In this document: in pieces, positions 9,621 through 18,508 of the stretch | Position numbering within the stretch: the stretch's first letter is position 1 | How the letters are laid out: every line of letters begins with the position of its first letter | NCBI GenBank assembly: GCA_027488985.1 | Contig: JAIYAR010000009.1 | Coordinates: forward strand, 310,001-374,000 | DNA length: 64,000 nt | Source: Comamonadaceae bacterium | GTDB lineage: Bacteria; Pseudomonadota; Gammaproteobacteria; Burkholderiales; Burkholderiaceae_C | Direction: 5' to 3' | Program-made: the position numbers and the translations under genes | Notes under the pieces: model-generated | Databases searched by the model: none | What the model saw: the letters and a program-made list of their open reading frames with translations, nothing else | What the model was told of the DNA's origin: nothing

Positions 9621-11054
9621 ATGTCACAAAACCAATTCGATAAAAAGTCCCAAGCGTGGTCCGCGCTGTTCTCCGAGCCCATGAGCGATTTGGTCAAGCG
9701 CTACACCTCGAGCGTGTTTTTCGACAAGCGCCTCTGGCAGGCCGACATTACCGGCAGCCTCGCACACGCCGAGATGCTGGCCACGCAAGGCATCATCAGT
9801 GCCGACGACCACACATCCATCCAAAATGGCATGGCACAGATCTGGAGCGAAATCGAATCCGGCGGCTTTGAATGGAAGCTGGACCTGGAAGACGTGCACC
9901 TGAACATCGAGGCGCGCCTCACCCAATTGGTGGGCGACGCCGGCAAGCGCCTGCACACCGGCCGCAGCCGCAACGACCAAGTGGCCACTGACGTGCGCCT
10001 CTGGCTGCGCGGCGAGATTGATTTGATCGGCGAGCTGCTGGTGGACCTGCAAAAGTCGCTGGTGGATGTGGCAGAAGCCAATGCCGACGTCATCTTGCCC
10101 GGCTTCACCCACCTGCAAGTGGCCCAGCCGGTGAGCTTTGGCCACCACATGCTGGCCTATGTGGAAATGTTCAGCCGCGATGCTGAGCGCTTCAGCGAAG
10201 TGCGCCGCCGCACCAACCGCCTGCCGCTGGGCAGTGCGGCCTTGGCCGGCACCAGCTACCCGCTGGACCGTGAGCGGGTGGCCAAGACCCTGGCCATGGA
10301 CGGCGTGTGCCAGAACAGCTTGGATGCGGTGAGCGACCGCGACTTCGCCATCGAGTTCACCAGCGCCGCCAGCCTGACCATGGTGCACATCAGCCGCATG
10401 AGCGAAGAACTCATCATTTGGATGAGCCAGAACTTCGGTTTCATCAAGATTGCGGACCGCTTCACCACCGGCAGTTCCATCATGCCGCAGAAGAAAAACC
10501 CCGACGTACCCGAATTGGCGCGCGGCAAAACCGGCCGCGTGGTCGGCCACCTGATGGGCCTGATCACCCTGATGAAGGGCCAGCCCCTGGCCTACAACAA
10601 GGACAACCAGGAAGACAAAGAGCCGCTGTTCGACACCGTGGACACCCTGAAAGACACACTGCGCATCTTCTCCGAGATGATTGGCGGCCAGGTGAACGCA
10701 GCGACCGGCAAAAAAGAAGGCGGCATCAGCGTGAACGCCGAAGCCATGGAGCGCGCTGCCCTCAAAGGCTACGCCACCGCGACCGACCTGGCTGACTACT
10801 TGGTGAAGAAAGGCCTGCCCTTCCGCGATGCGCACGAGACCGTGGCACATGCCGTGAAGGCGGCTCAGTCCCATGCGTGTGACCTGTCCGAGCTGCCACT
10901 CTCGGTGCTGCAAGGCTTCCACGCCAGCATCGAGAAAGATGTGTACGAGTGCCTGAGCCTGCGCGGCTCGCTCAACGCCCGCAATATTTTGGGGGGCACG
11001 GCGCCGGCGCAGGTAAAGGCGCAGGTGGCACGCCACCGCGCACGTTTGGGCTGA
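9621..11054 (+). CDS. argH: Argininosuccinate lyase
   Basis: 477 aa. It cleaves argininosuccinate to arginine and fumarate, the last step of arginine synthesis. The family signature [12 protein letters not shown] with the catalytic Ser loop is present, as are [12 protein letters not shown] and [10 protein letters not shown]. Length is normal. It is monocistronic, divergent from the AlgZ-like kinase, and followed by an intrinsic terminator. Confidence 0.98.
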   Translation: MSQNQFDKKSQAWSALFSEPMSDLVKRYTSSVFFDKRLWQADITGSLAHAEMLATQGIISADDHTSIQNGMAQIWSEIESGGFEWKLDLEDVHLNIEARLTQLVGDAGKRLHTGRSRNDQVATDVRLWLRGEIDLIGELLVDLQKSLVDVAEANADVILPGFTHLQVAQPVSFGHHMLAYVEMFSRDAERFSEVRRRTNRLPLGSAALAGTSYPLDRERVAKTLAMDGVCQNSLDAVSDRDFAIEFTSAASLTMVHISRMSEELIIWMSQNFGFIKIADRFTTGSSIMPQKKNPDVPELARGKTGRVVGHLMGLITLMKGQPLAYNKDNQEDKEPLFDTVDTLKDTLRIFSEMIGGQVNAATGKKEGGISVNAEAMERAALKGYATATDLADYLVKKGLPFRDAHETVAHAVKAAQSHACDLSELPLSVLQGFHASIEKDVYECLSLRGSLNARNILGGTAPAQVKAQVARHRARLG

Positions 11055-11077
11055 TCCCTCCCACGTATTCGGACAAA

Positions 11078-11107
11078 GCCTCCCGTGAAAACGGGGGGCT
11101 TTTTTTA
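11078..11107 (+). terminator. Rho-independent terminator of argH
   Basis: A 9-bp stem (GCCTCCCGT / ACGGGGGGC, one G-T pair) with a GAAA loop is followed by seven T. It starts 24 bases after the argH stop and touches the 3' end of the convergent threonine aldolase gene. Confidence 0.92.
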
Positions 11108-12175
11108 TGCCGCTAGCGCGCGCTCCAAATCATCTGCCAGATGCTCCACAGCCTCTTCCGTAGTCGCCCAGGAACACATGAAGCGCGCACCGCCACCTAT
11201 GAAAGTGTAGAAGGTCCAGCCCAGCGCTTTGAGACGGGCAATCGCAGGCTCGGGCAGGTTGACGAACACGCCGTTCACTTCGGTGGGCAGCAGCAACTCG
11301 GCACCGGCAATGCTGGCAATGCGCTCTGAGAGACGGTGTGCCATGGCGTTGGCGTGGGCAGCGTGGCGAAGCCAGGTGCCATCAGTCAACATGGCCAGCC
11401 AAGGGGCCGACAGGTAACGCATCTTGGAAGCCAGCTGCCCGGCCTGCTTGCAGCGGTAAGAAAACTCTTCGCCCAGCTTGCGGTCAAAAAAGACAATAGC
11501 CTCGCCTATCGGCAGGCCCATTTTGGTGCCGCCAAAGCACAGCACATCGACGCCGGCACGCCAGGTAATGTCGGCGGGTGCCACCTTGAGGGCGGCCACG
11601 GCGTTGGCAAAGCGGGCGCCGTCCATGTGCACCTTCAGGCCGTGCTCCTGCGCGATGCGGCTGATGCCGCTGATTTCACCCTTTTGGTAGACCGAACCCA
11701 TTTCGGTGGACTGGGTGAGCGTGACCACTTTGGGCCGCGGGTAGTGAACATCGGTGCGGCGGGTGATGACTTCGAGCACGCCGGCCGAGGTGAGCTTGCC
11801 GTGGCGGTGCGGTGCGGAGAGCAGCTTGGAGCCATTCGAGAAAAACTCGGGCGCACCGCACTCATCGGTCTCTACGTGCGCGGTGTCGCTGCAAATCACG
11901 GCCTGGTAGGACTGGCACAAGGACGCCAGCGCGATCGAGTTGGCCGCCGTGCCATTGAACACAAAGAACACCTCGGCGTCCGCCTCAAAGACTTCGCGGA
12001 TGCGGTCGCAGGCCAAGCGTGTGGCGTCGTCATTGCCGTAGGACGCCGCAAAGCCGGTGTTGGCCGCCATGAACGCCTGCATGGCCTCGGGGCAGATGCC
12101 GGAGGTGTTGTCGCTGGCGAACTGCAAATAGTGGCCGGGGGAAACGGTGGACAGAGAGGTAGGCAAAGTGGTCAT
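11105..12175 (-). CDS. ltaE: Low-specificity L-threonine aldolase
   Basis: 356 aa from the ATG at 12175. It is a PLP enzyme of fold type I that splits threonine or allo-threonine to glycine and acetaldehyde. Visible motifs are FASDNTSG at the N-terminus, FNGTAANS, the MDGARFANA segment and the PLP Lys218 in CFGGTKMG. The reading frame stays open upstream to 12742, but that part is antisense to the XRE-cupin gene and shows no family sequence. The two genes diverge across a 73-bp gap with a candidate operator. Confidence 0.93.
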   Translation of the reverse strand: MTTLPTSLSTVSPGHYLQFASDNTSGICPEAMQAFMAANTGFAASYGNDDATRLACDRIREVFEADAEVFFVFNGTAANSIALASLCQSYQAVICSDTAHVETDECGAPEFFSNGSKLLSAPHRHGKLTSAGVLEVITRRTDVHYPRPKVVTLTQSTEMGSVYQKGEISGISRIAQEHGLKVHMDGARFANAVAALKVAPADITWRAGVDVLCFGGTKMGLPIGEAIVFFDRKLGEEFSYRCKQAGQLASKMRYLSAPWLAMLTDGTWLRHAAHANAMAHRLSERIASIAGAELLLPTEVNGVFVNLPEPAIARLKALGWTFYTFIGGGARFMCSWATTEEAVEHLADDLERALAA

Positions 12176-12198
12176 GGCGGTGTAATATCGTTTCAGCG

Positions 12199-12215
12199 GA
12201 TATTTCCGGTATATC
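12199..12215. promoter_or_regulatory. Candidate operator between ltaE and the XRE-cupin gene
   Basis: The dyad GATAT, 7 bases, ATATC lies centrally in the 73-bp divergent gap. A further ATATCG occurs at 12185-12190. It is a plausible binding site of the XRE-cupin regulator; no experimental support. Confidence 0.4.
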
Positions 12216-12248
12216 GAACAAAAATCCATTTTACCGACCAAAGCAACC

Positions 12249-12845
12249 ATGGCGCAAGTCCCCCACACCACCCCCCTGTCCGAAGGCCCTCCGGCCGTAG
12301 GCTCCAAACTGCAAGATGCCCGCAAGGCGCAACAGCTCTCGCTGGACGAGCTCTCCAAACGTGCGGGGGTCTCCAAGTCCATGCTCTCCGAGGTAGAGCG
12401 CAACCAGGCCAACCCGACGGTGGGCGTACTGTGGCGCCTGGCCACGGCACTGGGCATCAGCCTCACCGACCTGCTTGGCAACACCACTGCAGACAAGGCC
12501 ACTCCGACGGTGGAGCTGGTACCGGCCCACACCATTCCCGTCACCACCAGCCCGGACGGCAAGTGCACCCTGCGCATCCTCGGGCCCATCGCCTTGGCGG
12601 GCCGGGTGGAGTGGTACGAGCTGGCCGTGGAGCCCGGTGGCGTGCTGGCCTCCGAGCCGCACGAGGCGGGCGCGAAAGAACACCTCTCTGTGCTTAGCGG
12701 CAGCCTCACGGTGCAGGCCGCCGACAGTAGCAAGGTGCTCAAGGCGGGTGACAGCGCCCGTTATGCAGTGGACGTGCAGCACGCCATCAGCAATACGGGC
12801 AAAGGCATGGCCAAGGCAGTACTGGTGGTGGAGCACTTGGGCTAA
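12249..12845 (+). CDS. XRE-family regulator with C-terminal cupin domain
   Basis: 198 aa. The helix-turn-helix occupies about residues 20-75 (LDELSKRAGVSKSMLSEVER, ANPTVGVLWRLATALG). The C-terminal half is a cupin-2 barrel (SEPHEAGAKEHLSVLSG). Members of this architecture sense a small molecule, often an amino acid or polyamine, through the cupin. Divergence from ltaE suggests it controls threonine/glycine metabolism locally; this is inference. Confidence 0.92.
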   Translation: MAQVPHTTPLSEGPPAVGSKLQDARKAQQLSLDELSKRAGVSKSMLSEVERNQANPTVGVLWRLATALGISLTDLLGNTTADKATPTVELVPAHTIPVTTSPDGKCTLRILGPIALAGRVEWYELAVEPGGVLASEPHEAGAKEHLSVLSGSLTVQAADSSKVLKAGDSARYAVDVQHAISNTGKGMAKAVLVVEHLG

Positions 12846-12866
12846 CTTCCAAGCAAAAATGGCCCC

Positions 12867-12911
12867 TGGCGCTTGTGGAATATTCGCGAGCAGCTACTGA
12901 ATTGATAGCAA
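12867..12911 (+). repeat. Dispersed short repeat, copy B
   Basis: One of eight copies in the window with core GCGCGAGCAGCT, a T/A-rich spacer and ATAGCAA. This copy reads TCGCGAGCAGCTACTG then ATAGCAA, in the gap between the XRE-cupin stop and the convergent LysR stop. Confidence 0.85.
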
Positions 12912-12918
12912 TTTAGCG

Positions 12919-13815
12919 CTACATCTTCCAAGGATCGCTGGCAAACCGCCCCGCCAAGAAGTCCAGCAAAGCCCGTACGGCCGGCGAGAGGTGCTTGCGC
13001 GAGGGGTAGAGCGCGTAGATGGACATCATGGGCAGCTGCCACTGCGGCAGCACCTGCTGCAAGCTGCCGTCAAGCAGGTGCGGGCTGGCCAGATACGTGG
13101 GTTGCATGGCCACCCCGCCACCCGCGAGCGCAGCCCGCATCAAGGCGGTGGCCTCGTTGGCGCTGAAGTGGCTGCCCACATGCACCTCGGCATGCTCCTC
13201 GCCGCGCTGCAGCTTCCACACGCTTTTGCCGAAATTGGCATAGCTCAGGCAACGGTGGGCCTGCAGGTCTGTGGGTAGCTGCGGGGTGCCGTGCTTCGCC
13301 AGATAGCCAGGGGACGCCACCAGCACCGAGGCACAGGGCGCCAACACACGGCCGATAAGCGCCGGGTCCGGCTCGGCGCTGATGCGAATGGCCAAGTCGA
13401 TGCGCGCCTCCACCAGGTTGAGCGCGCCTTCGCTGGCATTGAGGTCGATTTTGAGCTGCGGGTACAGCGTCAGAAAGTCGGCAATTGCTGCCGCCAATTC
13501 GGCATAAGCAAACGACATGCTGCAGGTCACCCGCAATTGCCCACGCAGCGCGCCGTCGTGGCGGCTGGTTTCTTCTTCGACGTTTTCCATGAGCGCCAGC
13601 ATCTGCTGGCTGCGGCGCAGGCAACTCTCGCCGGCGTCGGTGAGCGTGACGCTGCGGGTGGTGCGCTGCAAAAGGCGTGCGCCCAGCCACTGCTCCAGCT
13701 CGCCCACATAACGCGTCACCATGGCGCGCGACATATCCAGCTTGTCGGCGGTGGCACTGAAGCTGCCACTCTGCGCCACTTCCGCAAACACCTGCATGGC
13801 GGTCAAACGGTCCAT
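12919..13815 (-). CDS. LysR-family transcriptional regulator
   Basis: 298 aa. The N-terminal winged helix-turn-helix starts MDRLTAMQVFAEVAQSGSFS and contains TRSVTLTDAG. The C-terminal LysR substrate-binding domain runs from about 90 to 290. It diverges from the exported MBL-fold gene at 13944 with a 128-bp gap, so that gene is the likely target. The inducer is unknown. Confidence 0.93.
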   Translation of the reverse strand: MDRLTAMQVFAEVAQSGSFSATADKLDMSRAMVTRYVGELEQWLGARLLQRTTRSVTLTDAGESCLRRSQQMLALMENVEEETSRHDGALRGQLRVTCSMSFAYAELAAAIADFLTLYPQLKIDLNASEGALNLVEARIDLAIRISAEPDPALIGRVLAPCASVLVASPGYLAKHGTPQLPTDLQAHRCLSYANFGKSVWKLQRGEEHAEVHVGSHFSANEATALMRAALAGGGVAMQPTYLASPHLLDGSLQQVLPQWQLPMMSIYALYPSRKHLSPAVRALLDFLAGRFASDPWKM

Positions 13816-13943
13816 GATTTGCTCAATTTATGAAACAGTAATGGCGGAATTATCGGGTTTATCTGCGCGAATATTGAAATTAAAGTTCAACCCAACGCTG
13901 ATGAGACGTCCTCTTAGCGTCTAACCACTACCAGGAGTTCACC

Positions 13944-14822
13944 ATGATCCGCACTACCGTTATCGCCGCATCGCTGGCCATCGCCTTTACCTCACTGTCT
14001 GGGGCAGCAAACGCCCAACAGCCGCTCACCGTCAAGGTCTACAACGCGGATGCCAACAGCTTCAACGTCAATTCCACGCTGGTCTATGGCCAGAAAGACG
14101 CCATCGTCATCGACGCCGGTTTCACCCGTGCCGACGCCTTGCGCATCGCTGCCAACGTGCTCGACAGTGGCAAGCAACTCACCACCATCTATGTGAGCCA
14201 GGCTGACCCTGACTACTACTTCGGCGTGGAGGCCCTGAAAGAAGTGTTCCCCCAGGCCGACGTGGTCACCACACCCGCCGTGCTGGGCAAACTGGCTCCC
14301 AAGCTGGCTGGTAAGGTCGCATTCTGGGGCCCCAAAATGGGCGCCAACGCACCCCGCAAGCCCGTGGTGCCCCGCGCCCTGGAAGGCAACACCCTGACGC
14401 TGGAAGGCCAGACCATCGAGATCCGTGGCACCCAAGGCTTGTTGGCACACCGCCCCTATGCCTGGATCCCGTCCATCAAGGCGGTGGTCGGCAACATCGG
14501 TGTGTTCGGCAACATGCACGTCTGGACCGCTGACACCCAAACCGCTGCAGAGCGCGCCGCGTGGGTGGCCCAGCTCGACGAAATGGCTGCCCTGAAGCCC
14601 GAATTGGTGATTCCCGGCCACATGAAGGCAGGTACCAAGGTAGACGCAAGCACCATTGCCTTCACCAAAGACTACTTGCAGACTTTCGAGAAAAACCTCG
14701 CTGCCAACAAGACCAGCGCCACCTTGATCCCCGCCATGAAGCAGGCCTACCCTGCCCTGACGGACGGTGGCCTGTCGCTGGACATTGGCGCCAAGGTCAA
14801 CACCGGCGAAATGAAGTGGTAA
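13944..14822 (+). CDS. Exported MBL-fold protein with a degenerate metal motif
   Basis: 292 aa with a signal peptide ending near GAANAQQ (about residue 25). The fold is metallo-beta-lactamase-like: DAIVIDAGF strand, then the segment where HxHxDH is expected, then VVGNIGVFGN and VIPGHM with a retained His. At positions 86-91 the sequence is QADPDY, so the first three His ligands are replaced by Gln, Asp and Tyr while Asp90 stays. Either the metal centre is altered or hydrolase activity is lost. A good AGGAG ribosome site precedes the ATG. Divergent from a LysR gene; two further genes follow on the same strand. Confidence 0.85.
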   Translation: MIRTTVIAASLAIAFTSLSGAANAQQPLTVKVYNADANSFNVNSTLVYGQKDAIVIDAGFTRADALRIAANVLDSGKQLTTIYVSQADPDYYFGVEALKEVFPQADVVTTPAVLGKLAPKLAGKVAFWGPKMGANAPRKPVVPRALEGNTLTLEGQTIEIRGTQGLLAHRPYAWIPSIKAVVGNIGVFGNMHVWTADTQTAAERAAWVAQLDEMAALKPELVIPGHMKAGTKVDASTIAFTKDYLQTFEKNLAANKTSATLIPAMKQAYPALTDGGLSLDIGAKVNTGEMKW

Positions 14823-14830
14823 ACCCCTTC

Positions 14831-14850
14831 GCCATGCCATAAGGCATGGC
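14831..14850 (+). other. Perfect hairpin between the MBL-fold gene and the next gene
   Basis: GCCATGCC, loop ATAA, GGCATGGC: a perfect 8-bp stem starting 9 bases after the MBL stop and ending 26 bases before the next ATG. There is no T-run, so it may be an mRNA stabiliser or partial attenuator rather than a terminator. Confidence 0.6.
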
Positions 14851-14876
14851 ATCCATCCCTGCACCCAGGAGCCCCC

Positions 14877-15131
14877 ATGTCCCTTCTTCACCAAGTTTTA
14901 CAAGACCTGCACGCGGGTCGCTGGCACGCCGCGCATGACCAGGTGCAGAAGGACGACTCCATGCTGGGCGCCTGGTTGCACGGCATCTTGCACCTGCAGG
15001 AAGGCGATCTGGAAGACGCTGAGAACTGGTACAACCGCGCCGCCCGCCACTTCCGCAGCCGCGGCAGCCTGCAAGAGGAGATTGCCCTTTTTGAGCAGGC
15101 GCTCGCAGCCGCGACCCTGAACCACGATTGA
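14877..15131 (+). CDS. Small conserved-looking protein of unknown function
   Basis: 84 aa, with an AGGAG ribosome site 6 bases before the ATG. It is soluble and helical with TPR-like spacing of aromatic and small residues (GAWLHGILHLQEGDLEDAENWY, cut here into segments: GAWLHGILHL, then EDAENWYNRAARHF). It lies between the MBL-fold and DsbA-like genes on the same strand, 12 bases from the latter. I do not recognise a characterised family. Confidence 0.7.
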   Translation: MSLLHQVLQDLHAGRWHAAHDQVQKDDSMLGAWLHGILHLQEGDLEDAENWYNRAARHFRSRGSLQEEIALFEQALAAATLNHD

Positions 15132-15143
15132 AAGACCCCCCAT

Positions 15144-15785
15144 ATGTCCACCACAGTGACCTATTTGTTCGACCCCTTGTGTGGCTGGTGCTACGGCGCC
15201 TCCCCCGCCATCCAGCGCCTGGGGCAGGAAGCCTCCATCACCCTGGAACTCGCGCCCACCGGCTTGTTCAGTGGCGGCGGGCGCGTGATGAGCGCAGACT
15301 TCGCCGACTTTGCATGGTCGAACGATGTCCGCATCGGCAAGCTCACCGGCCAGCCCTTTAGCGAGGCCTACCGCAACCAGGTGCTGGGCAAGCACGGCAC
15401 TCGCTTTGACTCATCCGCTGCCTCTCTCGCACTCACTGCCGTGGCACAAACGGCCCCGGCCGAAGAGCTCAAAACCTTGAAGCTTTTGCAAGAGGCACGC
15501 TACGTCAATGGCCTGGACATCTGCACCCCGCAAGGTGTGGACGGCGTACTGCGTGCCAGGGGCCTGACAGCGGCGGCCGACCTGTTAGCCCGACAAGACC
15601 CAGACCTGCAACTCCAGCACGATGCCCGCGTGCAGAAAGCCCGCCGCCTCATGCAGGCCCATGGCGCACAAGGCGTGCCGGCCATGGTGGTTCACGGCGC
15701 GAGCGGCGCTCGCCTGGTGCGTGGCGACGCGCTCTACAACGGCCACGACGCCCTGTTGGCAGCGATTGCCGGAGCCGCTGCCTAA
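15144..15785 (+). CDS. Cytosolic DsbA-family thioredoxin-fold protein
   Basis: 213 aa without a signal peptide. The N-terminal strand ends in the active-site motif CGWC (FDPLCGWCYGA), typical of the DsbA family branch related to FrnE and 2-hydroxychromene-2-carboxylate isomerase. A helical insert follows, and the cis-Pro region is GVPAMVVHG near residue 175. It probably acts as a thiol oxidoreductase or isomerase. The 3' end overlaps the convergent tag gene by 4 bases. Confidence 0.88.
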   Translation: MSTTVTYLFDPLCGWCYGASPAIQRLGQEASITLELAPTGLFSGGGRVMSADFADFAWSNDVRIGKLTGQPFSEAYRNQVLGKHGTRFDSSAASLALTAVAQTAPAEELKTLKLLQEARYVNGLDICTPQGVDGVLRARGLTAAADLLARQDPDLQLQHDARVQKARRLMQAHGAQGVPAMVVHGASGARLVRGDALYNGHDALLAAIAGAAA

Positions 15786-16435
15786 GGCTTGCGGGGCGGC
15801 ACAAAGGCCGCTCTGGCTTGCAGGGCTCGCTCGCGGGCGTGGCAGCCCTCCAGGTGGTCATTCACCAGTCCCATGGCCTGCATGAAGGCATACATGGTGG
15901 TGGGGCCCACAAAGCTCCAGCCGCGCTTGCGCAAGTCTTTGGACAGTGCGATTGATTCCGGCGAGGTGGTCACCCCGCTGAGCGTTTGATGGGTAATGGT
16001 GGCCGGGCGGCTGCCGCTGGCCGGCTCATAGCCCCAGAAGTAGGCCGCCAAGCTGCCGCACTCTGCTCGCAGCTCCTGGGCTCGTCTGGCGTTGTTGATG
16101 GTGGAAGCAATCTTGCCGCGGTGGCGCACGATGCCTGCGTCCAGCAGCAGACGCTTTTCATCTGCCTCATCGAACAGGGCCACTTTGTCCATGTCAAAAC
16201 CTGCAAAGGCGGCGCGGAAGGACTCGCGCTTGTTCAGTATGGTGAGCCAGCTCAAGCCCGCCTGAAAGCCCTCGAGGCAAATCTTCTCGAACAAGCGCGT
16301 GTCGCTGTGCACCGGAAAACCCCACTCCTGGTCGTGATAGCGCTGGTATTCGGCCGTGCTGCGGCACCAGACGCAACGTGCGGTGTGGTCATCGTCGGTA
16401 AAAAGCCCGTTGGGCGCGGCAGTGTCGTTGAGCAT
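15782..16435 (-). CDS. tag: DNA-3-methyladenine glycosylase I
   Basis: 217 aa. It removes 3-methyladenine from alkylated DNA. Family motifs are RCVWC, YHDQEWGFP with the conserved Glu-Trp, FEKICLEGFQAGLSW, RKIxxTINNA-like KIASTINNARR, and the helix-hairpin region near SFVGPTTMYAFMQA. The zinc-binding Cys/His residues of the family appear present (N-terminal CxxC-like cysteine and C-terminal H-x-x-x-C). It is monocistronic. Confidence 0.94.
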   Translation of the reverse strand: MLNDTAAPNGLFTDDDHTARCVWCRSTAEYQRYHDQEWGFPVHSDTRLFEKICLEGFQAGLSWLTILNKRESFRAAFAGFDMDKVALFDEADEKRLLLDAGIVRHRGKIASTINNARRAQELRAECGSLAAYFWGYEPASGSRPATITHQTLSGVTTSPESIALSKDLRKRGWSFVGPTTMYAFMQAMGLVNDHLEGCHARERALQARAAFVPPRKP

Positions 16436-16486
16436 GGGGCCTCCGCTGGGTACGCTGAGATACTGTTTTTTTGATCAGTATAAAGC

Positions 16487-18364
16487 CTAGTTCACGACCT
16501 GCGGCGCCACCTTCGGAATCGTCAATTCAAATTCTGCGCCCTGCCCCGGCACTGAACTGACCTTGATGCGTCCGCCCAGAATACGGCTCACGATACGGTG
16601 GCTCACTGCCAGCCCGAGCCCGGAGCCGCCTTGCCCCAGTTTGGTCGTAAAAAACGGGTCAAACACCTGGCCCAGGTGCTCAGGCGCAATACCGCGCCCG
16701 TTATCACTCACCGTGAGCACCACCGATTTACCATCCGCAGCCTCCTCCGCGCGCAGCTCCACCACGCCGTCGTTACGACCGGCCAGCCCGTGCACCAGCG
16801 CGTTGCTGACCAGATTGATCACCACCTGCCCCAAGGGCCCCGGGAAACTCTCCAGCACCATGTCCGCAGGCACTGCCAGTTCAATTTGAGCTTGCTGGTG
16901 TTTGAAGCTGGGTTTGAGCGTCTCTACCACCTCATGCACCGTCTGGTGCAGGTCGAAGCTGCGGCGGCGCTCGGACTCCTGGTCAACCGCCACTTGCTTG
17001 AAGCTACGGATCAGCTCCACCGCCCGCTCCAACGATTTGTGAGTGAGCGCAGCGCCGTCGTTCATGTTCTGCATGAACTCCAAAAACGCAGATCGTTTGA
17101 GGGTGCCCGCCAGCGCTTGTTCAGAAGCGCGCTCGGTCATTTCATGCAAGGCACTGGCGGTGATCAAGGCGTTGCCCAATGGAGTATTGAGTTCGTGGGC
17201 CACGCCGGCTACCAGACTGCCCAGCGAGGCGAGTTTTTCCACGCCTATCAGTTCATCCTGCGCGCGTTGCAAGGTGCGCATGGTTTCCAGAAGGTTGCTG
17301 TTGGCCTCATCGAGCGCGCTGGTGCGGTCCAGTACCCGCTGTTCCAGCGTGGCGTTCAAGTCCTTGAGCTGCTGTTCCAGCAACTTGCGCTCGGTCACAT
17401 CCATGGAAATGGTCATCACACAGTCCAGCTCGCCGTACATAAAGCGCTCAGACGACAACAAAAAGGTGCGCTCTGCGCCGTCCGGCAAGGTGAAAGTCAC
17501 CTCATAGCCACTGACCCGACGCTGCGTGCCGAATTCCTGCTTGAACTGCTCACGGTGCGCCTGATCGCGCCAGAAGCCCAACTGAACCGGCGTTTTGCCG
17601 ATCACATCAGCGCGCAAGCGCTGGAAGGCTTGCTCCCAGGCGGGGTTGATCTCCAGGCCCACGCCTGTCTCGAACTCGGCCACGATGATGGGCAAAGGGC
17701 TGGCCTTGAGAATCTGCATCACACGGCGCTCGCTCATGCGCAAGGCGTCGTCCTGGTCAGACAGGGCTTGCAGCTTTTCTTCAAGCACACGGTTCAGCGT
17801 CTGGACTTTGTCTACGTGCTGCTGATAAGCCTTGAGCACCAGACGGAACGCCATGAACGCGCCGCCCAACACCCCCAACTGGGCAATCAGCAGGCTCCAA
17901 TGGCTGGTGACAGTGGTGGGCGACCACCATCCGAACTGGGTGGACAGCGCCAGGGCCACATACCATGCCGCTGACGCCAAGCCCACCCCTACCGCTTGCC
18001 GCATGCCGACCAACCAGCCGGCCAGCAGCACCAGCACGACGTTGACATTGAGAATCGGATTTAACGCCCCGCCGCGCAATGTGGACTGCAAAACCACCAC
18101 CGCCCACAAGGCCCAGATGAACAGGCTCATGGCCAGCAAGTGGCGCCCCCGCGCATGCAGGCCCAAGCACACCACACCCGCCGCAGCAATGAGCACGGGG
18201 CCGAGCACCATCAGCCAGTCGCCGATGAACACCATGCTGACCACGCTGTACAGCAGCGCCACGACCACCGTGGTGCGCAAGAGGCGCACAAACAGCAAAT
18301 TGAGTTCAGTGCCCTCGAACCCGGCAGTAACCGGAGCCCGGGCTGGCGACGCAGGAGGCTTCAC
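16487..18364 (-). CDS. PAS-domain membrane sensor histidine kinase
   Basis: About 625 aa from a GTG at 18364, chosen because AAGGA lies 5-6 bases upstream; a TTG at 18427 would add 21 residues but lacks a ribosome site. Five or six membrane helices lie in residues 25-170 without a large periplasmic domain. A PAS domain follows (about 225-335, ending before a coiled coil). The HisKA motif GVAHELNTPLGNAL has the phospho-His near residue 388, and the HATPase has DNGRGI and GSGLGLAVSH. There is no adjacent response regulator, so it is an orphan kinase. Confidence 0.88.
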   Translation of the reverse strand: MKPPASPARAPVTAGFEGTELNLLFVRLLRTTVVVALLYSVVSMVFIGDWLMVLGPVLIAAAGVVCLGLHARGRHLLAMSLFIWALWAVVVLQSTLRGGALNPILNVNVVLVLLAGWLVGMRQAVGVGLASAAWYVALALSTQFGWWSPTTVTSHWSLLIAQLGVLGGAFMAFRLVLKAYQQHVDKVQTLNRVLEEKLQALSDQDDALRMSERRVMQILKASPLPIIVAEFETGVGLEINPAWEQAFQRLRADVIGKTPVQLGFWRDQAHREQFKQEFGTQRRVSGYEVTFTLPDGAERTFLLSSERFMYGELDCVMTISMDVTERKLLEQQLKDLNATLEQRVLDRTSALDEANSNLLETMRTLQRAQDELIGVEKLASLGSLVAGVAHELNTPLGNALITASALHEMTERASEQALAGTLKRSAFLEFMQNMNDGAALTHKSLERAVELIRSFKQVAVDQESERRRSFDLHQTVHEVVETLKPSFKHQQAQIELAVPADMVLESFPGPLGQVVINLVSNALVHGLAGRNDGVVELRAEEAADGKSVVLTVSDNGRGIAPEHLGQVFDPFFTTKLGQGGSGLGLAVSHRIVSRILGGRIKVSSVPGQGAEFELTIPKVAPQVVN

Positions 18365-18449
18365 ACGATTCCTTGCAGACAACGGACGCTCCAGCTTATC
18401 CGCAAATGCAATCGGCCTGCAAGTCAAAGCTTATGAATAGAAATAGCTG

Positions 18450-18495
18450 CTGGCGCACAACAATAGTGCGCGAGCAGCTCTCATTTTGATAGCAA
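18450..18495 (+). repeat. Dispersed short repeat, copy C
   Basis: It reads TGCGCGAGCAGCTCTC then TTTTGATAGCAA, preceded by CTGGCGC. It lies in the gap between the sensor kinase 5' end and the DUF3455 3' end. Confidence 0.85.
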
Positions 18496-18508
18496 GCTGA
18501 CGCTGGTG

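Noticed and set aside
9624..11036. 470-aa open frame antisense to argH
   Set aside because: Shadow of argH; high-GC codon bias keeps the reverse frame open.
11636..11865. Small minus-strand frames inside ltaE
   Set aside because: Alternate-frame shadows of the aldolase without ribosome sites.
12176..12742. Upstream extension of the threonine aldolase frame (total 545 aa)
   Set aside because: It is antisense to the well-supported XRE-cupin gene and shows no family sequence; the conserved enzyme starts at 12175.
16598..17974. 458-aa open frame antisense to the PAS sensor kinase
   Set aside because: No recognisable domain; the kinase on the other strand has complete motifs.
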